NCBI RefSeq assembly: GCF_947502065.1 | Contig: NZ_CANMYE010000010.1 | Location: 1-64,000, forward strand | Reading direction: 5' to 3' | DNA: 64,000 bases | DNA from: an uncultured Pseudoteredinibacter sp. | Lineage (GTDB): Bacteria; Pseudomonadota; Gammaproteobacteria; Pseudomonadales; Cellvibrionaceae | Shown here: piece by piece, positions 1-9,830 of the stretch | Layout of the letters: each line of letters starts with the position of its first letter | How positions within the stretch are numbered: position 1 is the first letter of the stretch | Program-made: the position numbers and the translations under genes | Notes under the pieces: generated by a model | Database searches by the model: none | What the model was told of the DNA's origin: nothing | The model's input: only the letters and a program-made list of their open reading frames with translations

Positions 1-69
1 AAGTCTTCTCCAAGTTGGTTCGCGCCTCAAGCTTACCGCTTTGGTGGTAAGCTGGAGAAGGCTCAATAA
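1..69 (+). CDS. C-terminal fragment of an upstream cassette gene (partial)
   Basis: Frame 1 is open from the window edge to a TAA at 67-69 and would encode a 22-residue tail rich in aromatic and basic residues (it ends GGKLEKAQ). The stop abuts an attC-like sequence, as expected for the end of an integron cassette gene. Only the tail is visible, so no function can be given. The same stretch contains an 8-bp inverted repeat (AGCTTACC / GGTAAGCT), so a purely structural role is the alternative. Confidence 0.35.
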   Translation, partial: KSSPSWFAPQAYRFGGKLEKAQ

Positions 70-145
70 GTATCAAGGCCAGCCAGAGGGACCAAAAAAC
101 CGCTGCTTCGCTCTGGTTTTTCGGCCCCTGCTGGCGGCGTTAACT
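65..145 (+). other. attC-like recombination site (cassette boundary)
   Basis: An imperfect palindrome is visible: GGCCAGCCAGAGGG near 78-91 pairs with CCCCTGCTGGC near 125-135, and an inner ACCAAAAAACC pairs with GGTTTTT. It ends in GGCGTTAAC, which resembles the integron R' core (GTTRRRY). The left core is weak (ATAAGTA rather than RYYYAAC). It occupies the place where the next four cassettes carry clearer attC sites. Confidence 0.45.
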
Positions 146-160
146 TTTTAAGGAAGAAAT

Positions 161-922
161 GTGCTATCTAGATTAAATGATTTTTTAAACAAAAAGATCC
201 AGCTCTCTGAAACCGTAGACACAAATGGATATGCCCTAATAATTAGAGGGTTCTTATACTTAATTACCGCATCGTGGATTGCTTTTTACCCGGCATACCT
301 TTTACTTTTGCATATGAAAGTTGAAAAGTTTTTCTCCTATGATGTCTTCGTTGGTGGTTTGTTCGGTGTTAAGTCTTTTTTATTTCTTGTATTTATTCTT
401 ATTACAATCAGTGCCGTCTACATGTGGGGTTTCGTACTGTTCTTTAGAAGTGCCGTACTAAACAAGTCAAAATCCATGTGGGTTCTTGGCGGAATTTTTG
501 TTTTGGTTTCTCTATTATTTCACTTAGTCATTTTCTATAGCGGCTTAACATCTGGAAAACCGGATAGAATACTTTGGCTATCTGGTCTTGGCTTTGTGTT
601 TGCAGTGGCTGTATCTTCATATATGGCCAATCCGCTAAAAAACATTGTTTCAAACTGGTTGGCTCCAGTTGTTGCGATTGTGGCTAGTGCGACACTGCCC
701 ATATTCGGATTGAATGTTACCTCTGACATAGTAAAAACGGGCTTGGAGAATTTCAAGGTTGGAGGCGGAGTTAAGGCTTCTGTACACAAAATTGAGAATA
801 ACGAAATAATTAAATCTGGCTCACTGTTACTATTAACACCAAAGTATGCGTATTTACGAGAAGGGGATTCTGGGTATATTTCAATATCAAGATCAAACGA
901 CACTTATGTATCGGTGCAGTAA
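161..922 (+). CDS. Integron cassette: multi-pass membrane protein of unknown function
   Basis: A 253-aa protein starting at GTG 161 behind the ribosome-binding site AAGGAAG (150-156). About five hydrophobic segments can be seen, roughly at residues 28-50, 70-95, 105-127, 137-155 and 165-185. A soluble C-terminal tail of about 60 residues follows. No family was recognised. It is flanked by attC-like sites (65-145 and 926-985), in the same orientation as the other cassettes, and has no promoter of its own that I can see. Coding is AT-rich compared with the housekeeping genes downstream, which fits acquired DNA. Confidence 0.7.
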   Translation: MLSRLNDFLNKKIQLSETVDTNGYALIIRGFLYLITASWIAFYPAYLLLLHMKVEKFFSYDVFVGGLFGVKSFLFLVFILITISAVYMWGFVLFFRSAVLNKSKSMWVLGGIFVLVSLLFHLVIFYSGLTSGKPDRILWLSGLGFVFAVAVSSYMANPLKNIVSNWLAPVVAIVASATLPIFGLNVTSDIVKTGLENFKVGGGVKASVHKIENNEIIKSGSLLLLTPKYAYLREGDSGYISISRSNDTYVSVQ

Positions 923-925
923 AAA

Positions 926-985
926 GTTAACAAGCGCGTCAATTAGGACGCTCGCAAGCTCGCGCCTATTACGCGGGCGTTATGC
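926..985 (+). other. attC site, ~60 bp
   Basis: Begins GTTAACAAGCGCG (R'' side) and ends CGCGGGCGTTATGC (R' side, core GTTATGC at 979-985). The ends are complementary through GCGCG.../...CGCGG, and the centre holds a small inverted repeat (GCTCGCAAGCTCGC). This is the classic short '59-base element' layout between two + strand cassette genes. Confidence 0.75.
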
Positions 986-1002
986 AAATAAGTAGGGAAT
1001 TT

Positions 1003-1332
1003 ATGAAACCAGCCCTTTGGTTGCTCTTGATACTTGTGGTGATCGGATTGTCGTCCTATTGCCACTACGAGCCTGGGGTCGGGACTAAGGTATATGTTAA
1101 AGCAGAAGTCTTGTCATATTCGAGAGGATCGAGGAAGGCCAGTGTCGACCCGGCGTATTATGTGAAGTTGCCAAGTGGGCTTAAGGTCAATGTACGTGAT
1201 TGGGGGGAATTGCCGTCGAACTATAAGGGCGCAGTGATACTTGAGCAACGAAAAGGCCAAGTTAGTGGTATGCCGGTATATAGAATTAACTTGCAGCGAA
1301 CCAAAGAGCTGCATAACAAGAAAAGGCAGTAA
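1003..1332 (+). CDS. Integron cassette: small membrane-anchored protein of unknown function
   Basis: A 109-aa product with one N-terminal hydrophobic segment (residues 3-20) followed by a polar domain. This suggests an anchored extracytoplasmic protein. I chose ATG 1003 because AGTAGGGA precedes it at a normal distance. The frame is also open from ATG 982, but that codon lies inside the attC core and has no ribosome-binding site. The stop codon overlaps the next attC site (1313-1380), a common arrangement in compact cassettes. No family recognised. Confidence 0.65.
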   Translation: MKPALWLLLILVVIGLSSYCHYEPGVGTKVYVKAEVLSYSRGSRKASVDPAYYVKLPSGLKVNVRDWGELPSNYKGAVILEQRKGQVSGMPVYRINLQRTKELHNKKRQ

Positions 1333-1380
1333 AGCCCTTCGGGCAGGATGGCTTCGCCACCTCTGCTTTGGGCGTTATGC
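1313..1380 (+). other. attC site, ~68 bp
   Basis: Starts ATAACAAGAAAAGGCAG and ends CTGCTTTGGGCGTTATGC; the GGCAG/CTGC ends are complementary. An inner AGCCCTTCGGGC hairpin lies in the middle. Core GTTATGC at 1374-1380. Confidence 0.75.
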
Positions 1381-1397
1381 ATCAAAAGGATTTCGAG

Positions 1398-1937
1398 ATG
1401 AGTGATAAATTTCGAGCACTTACAGGGCTAGGGGCTGGAGACTTCGAGCATCTTGATGGCTCGCTCATCGAACATTTGAACGGCACAAGAGACTTGCTTC
1501 TACAGTGGGGCGCAACTTCCGAGCTACAAGATGCCGGCCTGTATCACGCAGCTTATGGCACAGCTGGATTTAGCCAAAATCTCGTCTCAACCAATCAACG
1601 AGATAAAATAGCCGCCATCATTGGAGAAGCTTCCGAAGAAATCGTCTACCAATACTGCGCATGTGACCGAAATGTTTTCTTTTCCCGCATACGCCAAGAA
1701 ATCAATCCAGATTTTCCAAATAGGTTCACGGGTGTCTCATATCGACTATCTGGCGGCATGCTTCGAAATTTCTGCGAGCTAACGGCAGCCAATGAAATAG
1801 AAATTGCCATCGGTAACCCAGCATTCATTGAACAGCATGGAAAGGGGCTTGGTTCCCTCTTCATTAGTATGGCACCCTATCTAACTCAGGCGGCACAAAA
1901 TAAGGCCGCTAAAGTGTTCGGGGGTAGTAATGCATAA
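1398..1937 (+). CDS. Integron cassette: DUF6817-like protein
   Basis: A 179-aa soluble protein. ATG 1398 is preferred over upstream TTG 1368 or ATG 1377 because AAAGGA (1385-1390) sits 7 bp before it, and the other two lie in the attC site. The segment EHLNGTRDLLLQWGA followed by AGLYHAAYGTAGF resembles, from memory, the DUF6817 family, whose His residues suggest an HD-like metal site. That assignment and any hydrolase role are inference. No signal peptide or membrane segment. Flanked by attC sites at 1313-1380 and 1934-2051. Confidence 0.65.
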   Translation: MSDKFRALTGLGAGDFEHLDGSLIEHLNGTRDLLLQWGATSELQDAGLYHAAYGTAGFSQNLVSTNQRDKIAAIIGEASEEIVYQYCACDRNVFFSRIRQEINPDFPNRFTGVSYRLSGGMLRNFCELTAANEIEIAIGNPAFIEQHGKGLGSLFISMAPYLTQAAQNKAAKVFGGSNA

Positions 1938-2051
1938 CAAGTGTCACCAGCCTGAAAAGCAACACTACGCGCCTTTTGTGTTATTCGCTAAGGCTCAAAC
2001 AATAACACAAAAGTCGCTCCGTATTGCTTTCAGCTGTGGCGGGCGTTATGT
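1934..2051 (+). other. attC site, ~118 bp (resident family)
   Basis: Starts ATAACAAGTGTCACCAGC and ends GCTGTGGCGGGCGTTATG, with complementary CACCAGC/GCTGTGGC arms. An inner pair, CCTTTTGTGTTATT and AATAACACAAAAG, forms a second stem. It is strongly similar over its whole length to the attC at 3062-3180, as expected of sites belonging to one resident chromosomal integron. Confidence 0.85.
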
Positions 2052-2074
2052 TTTTCTGAGTTAGCGAGTAAATT

Positions 2075-2527
2075 GTGAAAGAAGAATTTAAGAAAGTAAT
2101 TTATGAAGGGCTTCGAAAGGCTAAGGCTAGAGAGCTAAATATCTACACTTTCGCTTTGTATCATGACCATGAATCTCACGTTGTTACGGTATGCATTGAC
2201 ACTATCGAGTCATCCTCGAAGAGCGTAAGGTCAAGTAACGAGTTTGTAAGGCAGCAGTTTATGAGTGCTATAAGTGATGGTGATTTGCAATCAGCAGCAT
2301 CATGGCCAGCGAATGGTGATAGGAGCTTTTCGTTAGGGAATTTTGCATTAGTAAATGCTTCCACAATTGATGCGCCTCGGAACTTAGAAATCCCTGCCTT
2401 TTATCTTGATATGGTTGGTGCTATAGAAGAAATGCGAGATTTAATCGAGCTGCACAGTCGCCATGGCAGTAACCTAATGTTTTGCTGCTCAACCGAAAAT
2501 GAAGAAGTTGGGTTGATATGGCAATAA
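2075..2527 (+). CDS. Integron cassette: DUF4303-like protein
   Basis: A 150-aa soluble protein from GTG 2075. Only a weak purine-rich stretch (GCGAGTAAA) precedes the start. The N-terminal helix followed by a segment like NIYTFALYHDHESHVVTVC recalls DUF4303 proteins, which often occur with toxin-immunity and cassette genes; this is a tentative match from memory. No signal peptide. The cassette is bounded by attC sites at 1934-2051 and 2530-2607. Confidence 0.6.
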   Translation: MKEEFKKVIYEGLRKAKARELNIYTFALYHDHESHVVTVCIDTIESSSKSVRSSNEFVRQQFMSAISDGDLQSAASWPANGDRSFSLGNFALVNASTIDAPRNLEIPAFYLDMVGAIEEMRDLIELHSRHGSNLMFCCSTENEEVGLIWQ

Positions 2528-2529
2528 AC

Positions 2530-2607
2530 ATAACAAGTGGCTGTTGTTCGCCGCTGAAATACGCGGCAGGACGCGCAAAAAGCGCGCCTCAAAGCCAGGC
2601 GTTATAA
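2530..2607 (+). other. attC site, ~78 bp
   Basis: Starts ATAACAAGTGGCTG and ends AGCCAGGCGTTATAA; GGCTG and AGCC are complementary. Internal CGCCGCTGAAATACGCGGC and CGCGCAAAAAGCGCG hairpins are visible. Core GTTATAA at 2601-2607. Confidence 0.75.
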
Positions 2608-2622
2608 GTCACGAGGCATCGA

Positions 2623-3054
2623 GTGAGTAAATATTTGTTTCTAGTCGTTTTTCTGCTGGCATCTTGTTCTAGCGAAAGTGTTGAATTAGTCGTTGAGAGG
2701 GAATCCCCAGTAGTTCAAGGTATCTCTCTAGCAGAAAATGTTGGTATTGAAACTCTAGGTGGTGTACTAACTCCAATTTTGAAAGTGGGTTGTTCTCTTC
2801 CTTGTGAACTTTCGCAGATATTTAGTACGGCAGAAGATAACCAAGGTCAAATTACAATTACTCTTATTCGTGGTTCCTCGAAAAGAGCTAGCGAAGGTAT
2901 AAATCTTGGCAGGTTTGAGATTAACGGAATCGCACCGGCACCCAGAGGGAAGCCACAAATCAAAGTAGTTTTTGGCGCGTCAAATGGGAGTATTTGGCTC
3001 GCCGCGTCAGATGTTGGCGGGCAATCCAAAATTCGACTCACAAAGGTTGAGTAA
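2623..3054 (+). CDS. Integron cassette: predicted lipoprotein of unknown function
   Basis: A 143-aa product from GTG 2623, with ACGAGG at 2611-2616 as the ribosome-binding site. The N-terminus (MSKYLFLVVFLLASCSS) is a type II signal peptide with lipobox LLASC, so Cys15 should be lipidated. The mature part is a small beta-rich domain with no recognised family. Bounded by attC sites at 2530-2607 and 3062-3180. Confidence 0.65.
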   Translation: MSKYLFLVVFLLASCSSESVELVVERESPVVQGISLAENVGIETLGGVLTPILKVGCSLPCELSQIFSTAEDNQGQITITLIRGSSKRASEGINLGRFEINGIAPAPRGKPQIKVVFGASNGSIWLAASDVGGQSKIRLTKVE

Positions 3055-3061
3055 ATGCCTT

Positions 3062-3180
3062 ATAACAAGTGGCACCAGCTGGAAAACTGTTACTACACAG
3101 GTTTTGTGTTACTCGCTAGTGCTCAAACAATAACATAAAACCTGCTGCGCACCATTTTCAGCTGTGCCAGGCGTTGACGG
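3062..3180 (+). other. attC site, ~118 bp (resident family)
   Basis: Starts ATAACAAGTGGCACCAGC and ends GCTGTGCCAGGCGTTGACG; GGCACCAGC pairs with GCTGTGCC. The inner GGTTTTGTGTTACT and AATAACATAAAACC arms pair. This is the second member of the family seen at 1934-2051. The R' core is GTTGACG at 3173-3179. Confidence 0.85.
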
Positions 3181-3204
3181 CGTAGATTAACATCAGGTTA
3201 AAAC

Positions 3205-3996
3205 ATGAAATTAAGAATAAACATTGTCGATGCGTTTACGGAAGAAAGATTCAAAGGAAACTCCGCCGCTGTGATAATTTCTGAAAAGTGGCTCTCTGAT
3301 GAGTTGATGCAATCAATTGCGATGGAGAATAATCTATCGGAAACAGCATATTTGCTTAAGGAAGACAACGAAAACTACGCTATTCGATGGTTCTCGCCGA
3401 TCACGGAAATCGATTTCTGTGGTCATGCAACACTTGCTTCAGCCTCAATAGTTTTTAGTGATAATCCTGAAGTTAAAGAGGTTGTATTTACAGCAGAAGC
3501 AGTTGGGAAGATGGCCATCACAAAAACTGATGAAGGTTATATTCAAATGAATTTCCCGAACAGGGAGCCAGCTGTGCTTGACGATGTTCCAGAAAACCTG
3601 TTGACCGGATTGTCGATAAAGCCTTCAAAAGTTTTGTTAAACGATCAAGCGTATTTTGTTGTTTATGATGACGAAGTTGATGTACGTAATGTTGTGCAAA
3701 ATAAGCAAAATCTAGAGCAGCTTGCGCCACATGATGTTGGGGTTACTGCTAAAGGGAAAGAATACGATTTTGTTTCCAGATATTTCTGGCCAGCAAACGG
3801 TGGCGATGAAGATCCTGTTACTGGATCGATTCACACGGGTCTTGCCCCTTATTGGTCCGAACAACTTGGTAAAACAGAGCTCCTTGCATATCAAGCATCT
3901 AAGCGTGGTGGTGTTCTCTCTTGTCGAGTAACTGAAGAAAGGGTTTATATTTCAGGTAAGGCTGTGCATTACCTTGAGGGTTTCATAAATGTATAA
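3205..3996 (+). CDS. PhzF family isomerase-like protein (last recognisable cassette)
   Basis: A 263-aa protein from ATG 3205, preceded by CATCAGGT. It matches the PhzF/YddE fold. The N-terminus reads VDAFTEERFKGNSAAV. The catalytic-type Glu46 lies in NLSETAYL, GHATLA is at 73-78, and a C-terminal DPVTGSIHTGLAPYW forms the second half of the active site. Family members isomerise or racemise small metabolites; the substrate here is unknown. It directly follows an attC core, so it reads as a cassette. No attC was found behind it, so either its own site has decayed or this is the array boundary. Length is normal for the family. Confidence 0.85.
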   Translation: MKLRINIVDAFTEERFKGNSAAVIISEKWLSDELMQSIAMENNLSETAYLLKEDNENYAIRWFSPITEIDFCGHATLASASIVFSDNPEVKEVVFTAEAVGKMAITKTDEGYIQMNFPNREPAVLDDVPENLLTGLSIKPSKVLLNDQAYFVVYDDEVDVRNVVQNKQNLEQLAPHDVGVTAKGKEYDFVSRYFWPANGGDEDPVTGSIHTGLAPYWSEQLGKTELLAYQASKRGGVLSCRVTEERVYISGKAVHYLEGFINV

Positions 3997-4277
3997 GCCC
4001 AAGAATAAATGGGCGTGGGAAGCGGCGCGCGCCTACTTGCTTATACCCATAGTATTGATGCTTTCCATGGGGGCTATGGGTGGTGGTCAAATCTGTCGAG
4101 AAGATAACAGCTTAAAGCACGATTAGGTGTTGCTTGTAAGTAGATGGCCAAGTTAGTTGCATAAAGGGCATGCAATGCCAATATTTATAGAAGGTCTAAA
4201 AGGAGATTGACAGCCCGTTTGCCAGCTTAAATAAATGTACTTTTTGATGGTTTTCGTGTTTTGTATATGGATGCTTT
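3997..4277. other. Intergenic end of the cassette array
   Basis: 281 bp without a convincing gene. Directly after the PhzF stop there is a small hairpin (GCCCA...TGGGC) with no T run. At about 4047-4083 a 7-bp inverted repeat (CCCATAG...CTATGGG) is seen. No TAACAA...GCGTTA pair typical of attC was found. Confidence 0.5.
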
Positions 4278-4676
4278 ATGGAGTTTATGGGTAAATTTAA
4301 AAGACATTTGATCCCAGCGGCGATCGTTTTTATACCATTTTTCTATGTGGTGGTTTTCAATCCACTAAGCTTAGTCGTAACAAGTGATGGTGAGCTTGAT
4401 GGTTATGTCAATGAGGTCAGAAGCAAGGCGCAAGGAAAGCGATTTTGGCTTAAGCAAAAACAGATAGCGCAGGATAATATCAATTCTATCATTAATTATG
4501 ACGTGCCTTGTGCTGCTGTTATTGTTCAGGCGAATTCTTCACGCCAAAATAAGCTTCTTGAGCAAAGGGATAGAAGGTGTGATTTACGTAAAACCCAATA
4601 CCTGGAAAAAAGCCAGCCAGAGTTAGAGCGTTTGCAGGCAGTTATTCGGGTGATTGATCGTAAACTTGGAAATTAG
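4278..4676 (+). CDS. Small membrane-anchored protein of unknown function
   Basis: A 132-aa product with one N-terminal hydrophobic segment (about residues 10-33), followed by a charged, mostly helical region that may form a short coiled coil near the C-terminus. ATG 4278 is used; ATG 4287, three codons in, is equally possible because ATGGAG precedes it. No family recognised. It lies 34 bp before another small membrane-protein gene on the same strand and may be cotranscribed with it. Confidence 0.5.
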   Translation: MEFMGKFKRHLIPAAIVFIPFFYVVVFNPLSLVVTSDGELDGYVNEVRSKAQGKRFWLKQKQIAQDNINSIINYDVPCAAVIVQANSSRQNKLLEQRDRRCDLRKTQYLEKSQPELERLQAVIRVIDRKLGN

Positions 4677-4710
4677 AAAACTACTAGAGCAGTAAATGGA
4701 ATAATCAATT

Positions 4711-5025
4711 ATGTACCATTTTGATTTATATGAAGATGAGGAAGTAAGCCGCTTTGGAACTTGGGACAGACACAAGATTATTAATATCGCTGTTAAGATG
4801 GCAAGACAAGAGCACCCCGTTAACAAAACAAAAGTAATTGCCTTAGCTTTGTTGGTTTGTATTACACCTTCTATTGCCTTGTATTTCTGGGGAGGTATTC
4901 AGTGGCTTATCGCATGGTTTGGCCTTTCAACTTTTTGCTTAAACTATTGGCTTGCAAAGCAGGAGTCACCTTTGGTGAAAGCCTATCTAGCTAAGGCCGT
5001 TGGCCAATTTGATTCTTCGTTATAA
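4711..5025 (+). CDS. Small two-helix membrane protein of unknown function
   Basis: A 104-aa product from ATG 4711. A cytoplasmic-looking polar N-terminus of about 40 residues is followed by two adjacent hydrophobic segments (about 43-60 and 64-82) and a short tail. The shape is that of a small membrane adaptor; no family was recognised. No strong ribosome-binding site is visible. Confidence 0.5.
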   Translation: MYHFDLYEDEEVSRFGTWDRHKIINIAVKMARQEHPVNKTKVIALALLVCITPSIALYFWGGIQWLIAWFGLSTFCLNYWLAKQESPLVKAYLAKAVGQFDSSL

Positions 5026-5125
5026 TCGTTGTTTTGGTGTTGGAGAATTCCTGCTTCTTTTTGGGGGCACGTGAAATAAAGTAAGCGTCAAATGAGTTTA
5101 TGCCCAGATAACGAGGCTGAATGTT

Positions 5126-5524
5126 ATGCATGGTGAATGTAACTGCGGTGCTATCCGCTACCACTTAAAACAAGCACCTAGCGGTGTATATATGTGCCAT
5201 TGCTCTATTTGTCGTAAATCAACCGGTAGTGGCGGCATAGCTGTAGTTATAGTTGAGAATGAGCATTTTCAATGGTTGAGTGGCCAAGATGTTTTGTGTC
5301 ATTGGCGAAAACCTGCCCACGATTGGCATAACTATTTTTGCTCTGTTTGTGGCAGCTCTATGCCGGGTGAAAACGATGCTGATCGTATGTACATTCCCGT
5401 TGGTACTCTGAGCGAAGGAGTGGATAGTTTACGTTTGTGCCATCATTTCTTTGTCGACTCTAAGGCCGCTTGGGAGCCCCTGTCAGAATCTGCTATTCAG
5501 CACAAAGAGGGTTTTGAAAGCTAG
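5126..5524 (+). CDS. GFA family (CENP-V/GFA domain) zinc-binding protein
   Basis: A 132-aa protein from ATG 5126 with AACGAGG upstream. It has the GFA cysteine pattern: Cys5 and Cys7 (ECNCG), Cys24, Cys26 and Cys29 (CHCSICRKS), and a later CSVCGS pair. The family is named for glutathione-dependent formaldehyde-activating enzyme, but most members have no proven activity, so this should be read as a zinc-fold protein of unknown substrate. A second GFA gene lies at 9831-10241. Confidence 0.85.
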   Translation: MHGECNCGAIRYHLKQAPSGVYMCHCSICRKSTGSGGIAVVIVENEHFQWLSGQDVLCHWRKPAHDWHNYFCSVCGSSMPGENDADRMYIPVGTLSEGVDSLRLCHHFFVDSKAAWEPLSESAIQHKEGFES

Positions 5525-5606
5525 CTTTTCAAGCTTATCCAACACGGGCTTTGAATGAGTCGATCATGAATTAAAATAGCCCAACAGATAAACAAGGAGA
5601 GTCGAG

Positions 5607-5969
5607 GTGCCCGTTACTGATAGAACTGATAAAGAAATACTGGCCATTGCTGTGCCGATGATTGATATGGTGGTTGATGCTTGCAACCGTAAAGACTGGG
5701 AGGCATTCTCGGCCTATCAAACGGAGGCCGAGGTCAAGCACCCCGAAAATAAGGCCAATATGCTAAGGGTTTGGGACGAGATCGAGTTGTTTAGCAACTT
5801 AAGTCTTGAGCGCGAGTTTATTGGGGTGATCAGAAATGATGGGATTGCCCAAATTTTGTGGAAGCAGCGTAGCAACAAGGCGGGCAGTGAAGAATATCTG
5901 GCTCGCTATTTTATTCAAGAAATAGAAGGTGAGATTAAGGAAGTTGGCTTCTTGATTAGCTTTTTTTAA
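5607..5969 (+). CDS. Small NTF2-like/hypothetical protein
   Basis: A 120-aa soluble protein from GTG 5607, well placed behind AAGGAG (5594-5599). The N-terminal helix with DACNRKDWEAFSAYQT and the following strands resemble SnoaL/NTF2-fold proteins (a helix, then W.AF..Y). The match is by shape only. It lies 27 bp upstream of a GNAT gene on the same strand. Confidence 0.55.
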   Translation: MPVTDRTDKEILAIAVPMIDMVVDACNRKDWEAFSAYQTEAEVKHPENKANMLRVWDEIELFSNLSLEREFIGVIRNDGIAQILWKQRSNKAGSEEYLARYFIQEIEGEIKEVGFLISFF

Positions 5970-5996
5970 AATCTTTGATCTGGCTCTGGTGCATCT

Positions 5997-6470
5997 ATGA
6001 CCTATGATTCCATATTTATCCGTGCTGCTCGTATAGACGAGGCTTCTGAGCTTACTGCCTTAACGATGCGATCTAAAGCCCATTGGGGTTATTCTGCAGA
6101 GTTTATGGAAGCCTGCCGCGACGAGTTACGTATAGACCCGGAGAAAATCTTTTCTAATCAATACTTTTGCTTTGTTGCTGAGCAAGCTGACACGCTTTTG
6201 GGTTACTACCTTATCAAGGCTGCGAGCCTTGCTAAGTACGAATTAGAGGCCTTGTTTTTAGAGCCTTCTGCTATTGGACAGGGAATTGGGAAAGCCTTAC
6301 TGAAGCACGCCGAGTTGCTCGCCAAGAAAGAGGGCGCTCGTATCTTAATGATCGAAAGTGATCCAAATGCTGAGGCCTTCTACATTTCAGCGGGCGCTAT
6401 TAGAAAAGGCAGTATTCCATCGTCTAGTGTTTCTGGGCGTGTGCTACCCTTGTTAGAGATTAGCTTGTAA
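5997..6470 (+). CDS. GNAT family N-acetyltransferase
   Basis: A 157-aa single-domain protein from ATG 5997. The acetyl-CoA binding region is visible as ALFLEPSAIGQGIGKALL (a Q/RxxGxG/A-type loop, here GQGIGKA), followed by the ESDPNAEAFYISAGA motif typical of small-molecule acetyltransferases. It transfers an acetyl group from acetyl-CoA to an amine; the acceptor cannot be told from sequence. It may be cotranscribed with the small gene 27 bp upstream. Confidence 0.9.
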   Translation: MTYDSIFIRAARIDEASELTALTMRSKAHWGYSAEFMEACRDELRIDPEKIFSNQYFCFVAEQADTLLGYYLIKAASLAKYELEALFLEPSAIGQGIGKALLKHAELLAKKEGARILMIESDPNAEAFYISAGAIRKGSIPSSSVSGRVLPLLEISL

Positions 6471-6505
6471 CACCTTATTTTGAGTATTTGGCCTAATCGT
6501 TGTGA

Positions 6506-6639
6506 AGTACAGTTTCTTGAGTATAGCTTCTTGAAGTGTAGCGTGTTGAGGTATAGCTTCTTGAGGTGTAGATTTTTGAGGTATAGCTTCTTGAAATATA
6601 GCTTCTTGAAATATGGCTTTTTTATGTATAGCCCAAGTG
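6506..6639. repeat. 15-bp imperfect tandem repeat, eight to nine units
   Basis: Units of the form GGTATAGCTTCTTGA follow each other without spacers at 6506, 6521 (14 bp), 6535, 6550, 6565, 6580, 6595 and 6610, with a decayed ninth at 6625. The three best units (6550, 6580, 6595) are nearly identical. Because the unit is a multiple of three, both strands show pentapeptide-repeat-like open frames. Neither has a start signal and one overlaps the GNAT gene, so I treat this as non-coding. Confidence 0.85.
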
Positions 6640-6767
6640 TTTTCAGCATATGCATATCTTGATTTTAGTTATGCTATATGCAGTTATTCTCAGCCCTTCG
6701 GTATAAATTTCTGTTTGGTCTGTTTACCGAAAACGCGATTACTATAACTTGAATGCCGTTTTTAGAA

Positions 6768-6799
6768 ATAAGAACGGTAAGCTAGCTTACCGTTCTTAT
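6768..6799. terminator. 32-bp perfect palindrome at the end of the cellulase gene
   Basis: ATAAGAACGGTAAGC is followed at once by its reverse complement, with GCTAGC at the centre. It lies 43 bp beyond the stop codon of the minus-strand GH9 gene. Read on the minus strand, the stem is followed by TTTCTAAAAA rather than a clean T run, so termination is likely but not certain. Confidence 0.55.
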
Positions 6800-6841
6800 A
6801 GTCCTGGCTAATTATTTATCGCAATTTATTTGAGCAAAAAG

Positions 6842-9529
<2,688 letters not shown>

Positions 9530-9759
9530 TTTTTACAACCTTATTGTATTCACATTATTGTTTTACTTTAAAAGCCAGTGACAGCCTTTATTCCCACCTT
9601 TATTGTTGTCGTTTTTGAAAATTTTATTGCTTCGATTCACACCAAAACATGTACTTTTCTACCGACAGTCTCATTAAGTAGATTTTGATTGCGGGAGCAG
9701 GAAGAGGGTGTTGCTCGGTTTTTGATAGCTAGGGGCGTGGTTGAGTAAACTTTACATTT

Positions 9760-9805
9760 CAATGCTTGCAATATACTTGAGTGCTCAAGTATATTGCAAG
9801 CATTG
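9760..9805. promoter_or_regulatory. Perfect 22-bp-arm palindrome, probable MarR operator
   Basis: The left arm 9760-9781 (CAATGCTTGCAATATACTTG, then AG) and right arm 9784-9805 are exact reverse complements separated by TG. The palindrome ends 25 bp before the GFA gene start and lies in the promoter region of the GFA-MarR pair. MarR proteins bind palindromes of this kind, usually shorter, and commonly repress their own operon, so this is the likely operator. A terminator is unlikely because no T run follows. Confidence 0.75.
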
Positions 9806-9830
9806 TTGCTAAGGATACAGGAGTGAGATT

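Noticed and set aside
3997-4277. A further attC site behind the PhzF gene
   Set aside because: No RYYYAAC/GTTRRRY pair with a palindromic interior was found; only short unrelated hairpins.
6380-6662. Two open frames (one per strand) with pentapeptide repeats such as FLKYS and KKLYF
   Set aside because: They are generated by the 15-bp tandem repeat; one overlaps the GNAT gene and neither has a ribosome-binding site.
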